Both the position numbers and the translations under genes were made by a program. Below are positions 33,635-39,333 of a DNA stretch of 64,000 nucleotides, one piece after another. The DNA lies in the NCBI RefSeq assembly GCF_004364325.1, contig NZ_SOCP01000012.1, forward strand, positions 186,001 through 250,000. The letters run 5' to 3'. The notes beneath the pieces were generated by a model. It saw nothing but the letters and a program-made list of their open reading frames with translations, had not been told where the DNA came from and made no database searches. Source of the stretch: Actinophytocola oryzae. GTDB lineage: Bacteria > Actinomycetota > Actinomycetes > Mycobacteriales > Pseudonocardiaceae. Numbering within the stretch: the stretch's first letter is position 1; every line of letters starts with the position of its first letter.

Positions 33635-34248
33635 CCGGCCACTGCGGGGTTGACCGGCAGCGAACTGGTGACAGCACGGTTCGGCGCCCTTACCCCGAAT
33701 GGACCAAGTGGTCACGAGGAAGGGCTGCCGCCATCCTGTCGACGTGACGTAGTCCGATCGTGCCGTTCGCTGGGACGAGGCGGCACGCTCGCAGAGGCGA
33801 TTCCGCAGCTTGAGCCGCATTTGCACTGGGCCACGTGGGAAGGATGATCGCCTGGCGGTGGGTCTCTGGCCCGGCTCGACAGATCCGGAATCTATCGCGG
33901 TCTGTGGGCCAGTGACCACCTGACGGGAACCGGAGGATCAAATCATTGCAGGTCACAGCGTATATTGATCTTTAAGTGAAGTCGGCGAATAACGTTCCAT
34001 TGGCAACTGGGGTCAGATCCACACTGATCTTCAACGACTTATAGTTCTCGGCGGCTCGATGCGTGTAACACTGGTAGTCTGGCTCGTTGTCCTTGCTACC
34101 CCGTTGTTCAAGCGACCCCTCTGCAGGACTAGCCTGCGGCAATCGAAGCCGCAGTCCCCAGTCGTAGGAATTTGTACGAGCGACGCTGAAGTGGCCGGCC
34201 TTCTTCGGTTCAAGGAGTAGAGAGCGTTGAATACCGAAGGAGGCGCAA

Positions 34249-34515
34249 GTGGAGCAGTACAGCGAAGGTGACTTCATCCGCGTTCCCCGTCCGCGATCGT
34301 TGCTTAGTGCAGTCCTGATGTTCGTCCGAGCCAGGACCACACAGAGGATCGCCCGCGAGCGAGGTCACACGATCGCGGCTGTCGCCGAGGTGCTTCGTGA
34401 TTCCGGGCGGAACGGGACGGTCGTCAGCCGCCAGAAGGGCGACCAGTGGTCGGTCGCGTTCAGCTCCACCGACGCGCTGGCGCTGTCAGCTACCGAGAAG
34501 TCGCAGCATCTGTGA
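34249..34515 (+). CDS. Small hypothetical protein, first gene of the sigma-like cassette
   Basis: The 88-aa product starts at GTG 34249, with a near-perfect GAAGGAGG five bases upstream, so I consider it real. It is basic and mostly helical (VRARTTQRIARERGHTIAAVAEVLRDSG region, residues 27-54), with a beta-like C terminus (GTVVSRQKGDQWSVAFSS). I do not recognise it. Its stop overlaps the GTG of the next gene (GTGA), so it is translated in register with a sigma-like protein. By position it could be a partner or an anti-sigma, but no evidence beyond coupling exists. Confidence 0.65.
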   Translation: MEQYSEGDFIRVPRPRSLLSAVLMFVRARTTQRIARERGHTIAAVAEVLRDSGRNGTVVSRQKGDQWSVAFSSTDALALSATEKSQHL

Positions 34516-35126
34516 CCGGGCCACTAGTTCCGCCTACTGACACACCTGATGAACACCCGCCGATCATTGCCAGCTCGATCGTCTTCAGCAGAGAGGCGCT
34601 GGGCGCGATGATGGCAGAGTACGCGGTCGTCCTCGACGCGCTAGTCAGTCGCTTGCTGCGCGATGATTGTGACAGCGTGAAGGTTGCAGAGCGAGCATGG
34701 GGTGAATTGGCGGCCCGTTGGCAAAAGCAAGGGGAGCTCCGCGAGCCCGAGAACCTCCTCTTCCAAATAGCTCGGTTGAGGTGCATCGACCGACAACGCC
34801 AACTGGGTCGCCACCCTGAGGATCTATCTGACGACGTCGAAGCGCAGCTTCAGACCGCAGAAACGATCATTAACAGTCGTGAGTTTGCTCATGACCTGGT
34901 GTTGCGAATAGACGTGCGTCGAGCGCTGAAACAGCTGCCCTTGCGGCAACGTCAGGCGGCCGTGTTGGCCTACGGTTGGAAGCTACCCCAGAAACTAGTC
35001 GCGGCGCTACTGGGAGCGACCCCCTCCCAGCTGAACAATCTGCTGCGGAGCGCAAAGGCAACGCTCACGGAGTCTCCAGTACTCGCTGACTACCGCACTC
35101 CCGCATATGAGCCGAAGGTGCGCTGA
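34512..35126 (+). CDS. Sigma-70-like protein (ECF-type layout)
   Basis: The 204-aa product looks like a small sigma factor. Residues about 35-100 resemble region 2 (VSRLLRDDCDSVKVAERAWGEL, LLFQIARLRCIDRQRQLG). Residues about 135-190 resemble region 4 (LKQLPLRQRQAAVLAYGWKLPQKLVAALLG, with SQLNNLLRSAKATL as the recognition helix). The linker is short. GTG 34512 overlaps the upstream stop, and its own TGA overlaps the next ATG. The match is by pattern only and it is divergent from housekeeping factors. It may be a true alternative sigma factor encoded by the element. Confidence 0.7.
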   Translation: MTGPLVPPTDTPDEHPPIIASSIVFSREALGAMMAEYAVVLDALVSRLLRDDCDSVKVAERAWGELAARWQKQGELREPENLLFQIARLRCIDRQRQLGRHPEDLSDDVEAQLQTAETIINSREFAHDLVLRIDVRRALKQLPLRQRQAAVLAYGWKLPQKLVAALLGATPSQLNNLLRSAKATLTESPVLADYRTPAYEPKVR

Positions 35127-35749
35127 TGAACAACAAGGACGTCGAAATTCTAGACATCAAGCTCGACAGGATGTTGCGTGCTGCCACGCAGCACGTTTCC
35201 ACTGAACAAGACTCCTGGTCGACCCGAGCCCATCAGGTCGAACTTGCGTACAGGTCATTCGCGATCGGCGTTTTTGAGTTGGAGCGCGAAAAGTACGACG
35301 AGGCTCTGCGTCACCTCCGGCACGCCGTCGACACCGGCGTTGAGGAAGCGCGCTCTCTCATGAACTTGTGCCTGAATGCGCTCTCGGATGAATCTTCCGG
35401 GCCGGGTGACCTCTCCAATGGTTCTGAACCTTCGATCGACAGCAGTAACGTTGTAGACATGTCAGAGGGCGACAACAGCGAAATTCGTCGAGTGGAGATA
35501 CTTCGTGCTGTCTGGTCTGAACTGGCGATCTACGTGCGAACGCACGTGTGTGACGATCAAAACCTGATGACGGACATCATGCATGAAGCAGCAGCGACCT
35601 TCACTCACTACTGGCGGGAGAAGGGTAAACTCAGCCAAGAGCAAGCCCTTGCTGTGTTGCAGCGCGCCGCCAAACTGCACGGAAGGCACGGACGTTACGA
35701 GATCGACATGCGCCGCGAGATCGAAGCCGTTCTACTCGATCTCGACTGA
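35126..35749 (+). CDS. TPR-like protein with a degenerate sigma region-2-like C terminus
   Basis: The 207-aa product has a TPR-like helical pair at about 35-85 (AYRSFAIGVFELEREKYDEALRHL, VDTGVEEARSLMNLCL) and an acidic linker. Its C-terminal half has a spacing reminiscent of sigma region 2: LAIYVRTHVCDDQNLMTDIMHEAAATFTHYWREKGKL, then a helix ending GRHGRYEIDMR. No region 4 is visible, so it probably does not bind promoters by itself. ATG 35126 overlaps the previous TGA. I infer a modulator or co-factor of the neighbouring sigma-like proteins. Confidence 0.6.
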   Translation: MNNKDVEILDIKLDRMLRAATQHVSTEQDSWSTRAHQVELAYRSFAIGVFELEREKYDEALRHLRHAVDTGVEEARSLMNLCLNALSDESSGPGDLSNGSEPSIDSSNVVDMSEGDNSEIRRVEILRAVWSELAIYVRTHVCDDQNLMTDIMHEAAATFTHYWREKGKLSQEQALAVLQRAAKLHGRHGRYEIDMRREIEAVLLDLD

Positions 35750-35845
35750 CATCGATGCGAACAGGTTCACTCGACAGCCGCGACGTAAGGGTCGCTCGCT
35801 GCAGACTCCTCGGCAACTCGCAGCGCATCACTAGAAGGATCAGCG

Positions 35846-36565
35846 ATGACCGGTCTCAATCGCCCAGAAGACGACGGCATCCCGCCGCTAAATTTGGCGG
35901 ATGTCGAGTATCGACTTACCTCGCGTTCGCCTGAGGAGAATGCTTCTTACATATTGGCGGCTAGCTCAACTACAGATGCTAATGAGATCTTTGCTCGTCT
36001 CAAGAGCGCCGCGTTCCATGAGCTGGTCAGGTCGTCGATGGCGGGGGATCAGGAAGCCGTCTCCACACTGTTCACCTGGATCCGGCCGGCCATAGTTCGC
36101 TACTGTCGGTCACGCATCGGCCGTAGCGGCTCGGCGTACTCGTCGGCGGACGATGTGGCTCAGGAGATCTGCATGGCCGTACTGGGGGCGCTGGCGCGGT
36201 ACAGCGACGAGCCGGAGTCGTTCCTCCCGTTCGTGTACGGCGTCGCCGCACACAAGTTGGCTGACCACTACCGCCGGGCGGGCCGCGACCGGTCGGACCC
36301 GGCCGCGGACGTGCCGGACGGGGTGGACGTGGGGGCCAGCCCGGAGCAGATGATGATGGCGGCGGATCTGCGTGAGCGTCTGACCGAGTTGCTGGGCACG
36401 CTGGCGCCGCAGCAGCGGGAGATCCTGGTGCTGCGTCTGATCGTGGGCTTGTCCGCCCAGGAGACGGCGACCGCGGTGGGCCTGACACCGACGGCGGTCC
36501 GGGTGACGCAGCACCGTGCGCTGGCAAAGCTCCGCAGCGCCCTGACCCCGGCCGAGTGGGTGTGA
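35846..36565 (+). CDS. ShbA/SigD-like RNA polymerase sigma factor
   Basis: The 239-aa product is a clear group-4 sigma factor resembling Streptomyces ShbA, which drives the gene for the principal sigma factor. Region 2 spans about residues 55-125 (LVRSSMAGDQEAVSTLF, SSADDVAQEICMAVLGALARY, FVYGVAAHKLADHYRRAGRD). Region 4 spans about 175-232 (LLGTLAPQQREILVLRLIVGLSAQETATAVG, VRVTQHRALAKLR). The N-terminal 50 residues are an extra, less conserved extension. ATG 35846 has AAGGA upstream. ShbA is normally a core chromosomal gene, so a copy inside an integrative element next to other sigma-like genes is noteworthy. Confidence 0.88.
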   Translation: MTGLNRPEDDGIPPLNLADVEYRLTSRSPEENASYILAASSTTDANEIFARLKSAAFHELVRSSMAGDQEAVSTLFTWIRPAIVRYCRSRIGRSGSAYSSADDVAQEICMAVLGALARYSDEPESFLPFVYGVAAHKLADHYRRAGRDRSDPAADVPDGVDVGASPEQMMMAADLRERLTELLGTLAPQQREILVLRLIVGLSAQETATAVGLTPTAVRVTQHRALAKLRSALTPAEWV

Positions 36566-36608
36566 TGACTCGACGAGACCACTGATCAATCTTGATCAAG
36601 CACAGGGG

Positions 36609-36647
36609 CCGGTACTCGTTGGCGATCATTCTGCCAACGAGTACCGG
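36609..36647. terminator. Hairpin after the ShbA-like gene
   Basis: CCGGTACTCGTTGGC (36609-36623) pairs perfectly with GCCAACGAGTACCGG (36633-36647) around 9 bases, 43 bases past the stop. It closes the sigma-like cassette. The rest of 36648-36906 holds attachment-site arms and no gene. Confidence 0.75.
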
Positions 36648-36751
36648 TCATCGATGTAGGTAGAGATGCCGGCTGCAGCGGCAGCGATATCAGGATCTGT
36701 GGGCCATCCGTGGGCCTCTCACTGGTAACGCTTGACAACCGTATAGATCCT

Positions 36752-36809
36752 TGCAGTTCAGAGCGCATGTCAATCTTGAACTGGTATGCCCGCTGTAAAT
36801 CTGTCGCGC
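36752..36809. repeat. Partial attachment arm and core (relic att site)
   Basis: A TGCAG-TCAGAGC motif at 36752 is followed exactly 39 bp later by CGCTGTAAATCTGTCGCGC (36791-36809). The same motif-core pair, with the same 39-bp offset, occurs at 36866 and 36905-36923, where it leads into the complete attR. After the partial core comes TGGGGGCA...TGGGGGGCA, similar to the element's left end near 15788. Confidence 0.75.
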
Positions 36810-36906
36810 TGGGGGCAACTGGGGGGCATGGGTGACCCAAGGTGACCTGAATGGACGTACAGAAGTGCAGGTCAGAGCCTATTTCGATCTCCGCACCGGG
36901 ATGGCG

Positions 36907-36958
36907 CTGTAAATCTGTCGCGCAAGCTACGAAGGTTCGAACCCTTCACCCGCCACCA
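36907..36958. repeat. attR: 52-bp direct repeat, tRNA-Tyr 3' end
   Basis: Identical to 15640-15691 over 52 bases, from the anticodon loop through the CCA. No 5' half of a tRNA lies upstream, so this is only the 3' fragment left at the right junction after integration. Confidence 0.93.
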
Positions 36959-36967
36959 TATGCACAC

Positions 36968-37004
36968 ACGGCACGCTGACCAGGTAAACAGGTCAACGTG
37001 CCGT
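36968..37004 (+). terminator. Original chromosomal tRNA-Tyr terminator, now beyond attR
   Basis: ACGGCACG (36968-36975) pairs with CGTGCCGT (36997-37004), and TGACC (36977-36981) with GGTCA (36991-36995). Before integration this hairpin would have followed the tRNA directly. It resembles the hairpin that the element brings at 15700-15739. The following 250 bp up to the TetR gene show no gene. Confidence 0.7.
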
Positions 37005-37255
37005 TCGCTTTCTGTCCGTTGTATGTCGGGCAATCTTGGGCTGGTCGCGGCGAATACGCGGCATAGGTTCCGCCGTTGACGGGCTGCTGGACCTGTCCCT
37101 CGCGACCCGACGCCGATGTATGCGGATTGGCCTGCGAAGACTGGCCGGTGTGTCGATCGTCCCCGGCGAAGCGTGTCAGCAGGTTGACGAGTTGCTGTTG
37201 GTCGGCAGCTGCGGCAACGGGCGTGATCGGCGGTGCGTCGGACTTCGCCGACGCT

Positions 37256-37876
37256 CTAGCGGTTCTTGGGTGGGAGATGCAGGACCAGGCGGGCGATGTC
37301 CTCGTAGAGATCGTCCGCGGTACGCCCGACGGTGAAGTACTCGGTGATCGCTCGGGTGGTCATCGGGAAGCGGGCCTTCAGTGCCTCGACCTCGATGTCG
37401 GGTGTCTCCGGCGTGTCGGGCACCGGGGCTTGCTCTTCGAGGACCCAACCGACGGTGTAGCGCTCGCCGGCCAGGACGAGCAGCCGCGCCTGGTGCAGGT
37501 CGACGTCGTGGTCGACGAGGGTGGCGACGGCCCTTTCGGTGAAGTCGCCTCGGCGCATCGAGTAGCGGGCGCCCGAGACGACGCGGGCGCCGTCGCGGTG
37601 CCGCAGCAGTGCCGTCCGGAACTGGCTGAGGGCGGCCAGCAGCCACAGTCGGCTGTCTTCTTCGGCGCTCGGGGTGGGCGTGGTGGCGATCGCTTCGTCC
37701 ATGATCGCGTCGGCCAGGGCGTCCAGTAGCTCGGCTTTGTTCTTGACGTGCCAGTACAGCGTCGGCGCTCGGACGCCCAGGCGGGCTGCGAGGGTGCGCA
37801 GGGTCAGTGCCTCAAGGCCGACGTCGTCGAGCAGTTGCATTGCCCCGTGCAGGACTTGTTCGCGGTTGAGCGGCAC
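37256..37876 (-). CDS. TetR-family repressor
   Basis: The 206-aa product has the TetR N-terminal helix-turn-helix (residues 5-50: QVLHGAMQLLDDVGLEALTL and LAARLGVRAPTLYWHVKNKAELLDAL region). The C-terminal domain is like that of the tetracycline repressor itself (LLRHRDGARVVSGARY..., FTVGRTADDLYEDIARLVL). The start is GTG 37874-37876. It is divergent from an oxidoreductase gene, and two copies of an operator-like sequence lie between them, so it most likely represses that gene and itself in response to a small molecule. Confidence 0.9.
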   Translation of the reverse strand: MPLNREQVLHGAMQLLDDVGLEALTLRTLAARLGVRAPTLYWHVKNKAELLDALADAIMDEAIATTPTPSAEEDSRLWLLAALSQFRTALLRHRDGARVVSGARYSMRRGDFTERAVATLVDHDVDLHQARLLVLAGERYTVGWVLEEQAPVPDTPETPDIEVEALKARFPMTTRAITEYFTVGRTADDLYEDIARLVLHLPPKNR

Positions 37877-37899
37877 CCGACTACTCCTTGCGCCGTGTC

Positions 37900-37942
37900 T
37901 CTAACGGTGTTAGACATACGGTAGTTCTCTAACGGTGTAAGA
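37900..37942. promoter_or_regulatory. Twin TetR operators
   Basis: TCTAACGGTGTTAGA (37900-37914) is a palindrome with a 3-base centre. TCTAACGGTGTAAGA (37928-37942) is a near copy 28 bp downstream. CTCTAACGGTGT is identical in both. They lie between the divergent TetR and oxidoreductase starts. Confidence 0.75.
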
Positions 37943-37951
37943 GAGATTGAT

Positions 37952-38908
37952 GTGAAGGCTGCTGTGGTCGACCGGCGGGGTGGGGTTCCGGAATACCTGG
38001 ACGTCCCCGAACCGGAGGTGAATGACGGTGAGGTGTTGCTGACCGTAGCGGCGGTCGCTGTCGAGAACGTGGACCGGGCGATCGTGGCCGGCACCCACTA
38101 CACCGCCGCCGGGTTCCAGGAGGTGCTTCCGGCGGTTCCCTGTTTTGACGGCATCGGTCGTCTTCCCGACGGCACCGTGGTGGGTTTCGGCGGGCTGCGA
38201 CCGCCTCGTGGCGCGCTCGCCGAGCGTGTCGCCGTCCCGGCGGCGCACACCGTTCCGATCCCTGACGGGGTCGAGCCGCCGGTCGCCGCGGCGTTGTCGT
38301 CGGCCATCAGCGCCATGTGTATGCAGACTGCCGGTGGTTTGTCTGCTGGGGAGACCGTGCTGGTTCAGGGCGCCACGGGTGTTGCCGGCCGTCTCGCTGT
38401 TCAGGTTGCCCGGCTGTTGGGTGCCAAGCGCGTCGTGGCCACTGGACGCGACCAGGCCGCACTCGAGGAGGTCGTCGCCCTCGGTGCCGACGCGGTCATC
38501 GATACCACCGTCGACGACGAGCGGTTGGTACGTGCCTTCCGTGAGCACGCCGGCGACGGATATGACGTCGTCGTCGACTACCTCTGGGGGCGGCCTGCCG
38601 AGATGCTCACTCGCGCCCTCGTTCCGGACAGCTTCGCCATGCCCAAGTCCACCCGGCTGGTGCAGATCGGTGAGTCCGCCGGACCGGATCTCCGGCTTGC
38701 CGCCGACGCCCTGCGTACCTCCGGGCTCGAGGTCTACGGCGCCGCCCGCAACGCCGTCGCCATGCCTGCCGCCCACCAGCAGGTCGTCGAATGGGTACGT
38801 AGCGGCGCCCTCACCATCCCGGTCACCACGATGCCGCTCAGCCGCATCGCTCAGGCGTGGACCCGCACCGACCTGCGTGGTCGCCGACTGGTCATCGTCA
38901 AGGGCTGA
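37952..38908 (+). CDS. Zinc-independent MDR-family NADPH:quinone oxidoreductase
   Basis: The 318-aa product is a medium-chain reductase with a GroES-like N-terminal domain (about 1-125) and a Rossmann domain. The cofactor loop is VLVQGATGVAGRLAVQVARLLGAKRVVATGR (near 135-165). No zinc-binding cysteine cluster is visible, consistent with quinone or enone reductases. GTG 37952 lies 10 bases after the second TetR operator, with AAGAGAG as ribosome site, so repressor binding would block it. Likely substrate: an electrophilic small molecule sensed by the TetR protein (inferred). Confidence 0.88.
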   Translation: MKAAVVDRRGGVPEYLDVPEPEVNDGEVLLTVAAVAVENVDRAIVAGTHYTAAGFQEVLPAVPCFDGIGRLPDGTVVGFGGLRPPRGALAERVAVPAAHTVPIPDGVEPPVAAALSSAISAMCMQTAGGLSAGETVLVQGATGVAGRLAVQVARLLGAKRVVATGRDQAALEEVVALGADAVIDTTVDDERLVRAFREHAGDGYDVVVDYLWGRPAEMLTRALVPDSFAMPKSTRLVQIGESAGPDLRLAADALRTSGLEVYGAARNAVAMPAAHQQVVEWVRSGALTIPVTTMPLSRIAQAWTRTDLRGRRLVIVKG

Positions 38909-39333
38909 CGCCGCGCGCACCCCAGGAGTTGGAGTTACTTAGCGTGGTGAGTTTGGGTGGCAAGTACACGGAAGGTTGAATCTGGCAACCGGGGTTGTCT
39001 CACGGTGTGGACACGTGGGTCAAAGGCGGCGGCTCGTTCGCGGGAGGTGGCCGCGTTCACAACGATCTTGGAACGGTTGCGTTGTGAACTATCTCTCGTA
39101 GGGGCTGACCTGCGTAGAGTCGCCGCCGTGGTCGGGGAGGCTCTTCCCGACCGGGCGGAGCGGTACCCGACTGACCAGCTGGTTCCTCGGTCCAGCGGCC
39201 TGATCCTCGCCGAATAGCACAGTCGGATTCTGTGCACGGAGGGGGTACAGTTACGCGACCGTGACTAGCCCAATCGGGGGGCTTCGTCACCGTGCGGGGG
39301 AGTTGTCGCCAATGGGGCGGCCTAGGAGGTTGC
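38909..39333. other. Intergenic region, no supported gene
   Basis: A weak 86-codon frame (38957-39217) has no ribosome site and no recognisable product, so I do not call it. GTTCACAAC (39055-39063) and GTTGTGAAC (39081-39089) are perfect inverted copies around 17 bases and could be an operator. The last 100 bp should hold the promoter of the GGDEF-EAL gene. Confidence 0.5.

Larger units (their letters stand above)
32606..34248. other. Gene-poor, structured 1.6-kb cargo DNA
   Basis: No frame here has a good ribosome site and a believable product. The segment holds two consecutive hairpins (32888-32983), a 14-bp tandem repeat (33583-33634), and a diverged pair of about 50-bp segments (33031-33082 and 33715-33764). 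It also has two copies of the TGCAGGTCA motif (32843-32867 on the minus strand and 33947-33970). It may contain one or more non-coding RNAs, relics of deleted genes, or binding sites. Confidence 0.55.
15640..36958. mobile_element. AICE-type integrative and conjugative element in tRNA-Tyr
   Basis: A 21.3-kb segment lies between perfect 52-bp tRNA-Tyr repeats. It carries the full set expected of an actinomycete integrative and conjugative element: tyrosine integrase and excisionase, prim-pol and RepA-like replication proteins, an FtsK-type DNA translocase for double-stranded DNA transfer, a DUF2637 spread protein, and a GntR repressor. Its gene order tra-rep-xis-int resembles pSAM2-like elements. 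However, 5.3 kb of additional cargo separates int from the right attachment site. Two genes on the left look decayed or variable (frameshifted XRE, lower-GC membrane protein). Confidence 0.92.

Noticed and set aside
33575..33919. 114-codon minus-strand frame over the tandem repeat
   Set aside because: Its C terminus is just the 14-bp repeat read as His/Asn/Thr/Gln low complexity; no start signal.
33972..34340. 122-codon minus-strand frame before the sigma-like cassette
   Set aside because: No ribosome site, overlaps the well-supported start at 34249, and the product is unlike any protein family I know.
37076..37729. 217-codon plus-strand frame opposite the TetR gene
   Set aside because: Antisense shadow without a ribosome site or domain.
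38957..39217. 86-codon plus-strand frame in the gap before the GGDEF-EAL gene
   Set aside because: No ribosome site, no recognised product, weak codon bias; kept only as intergenic.
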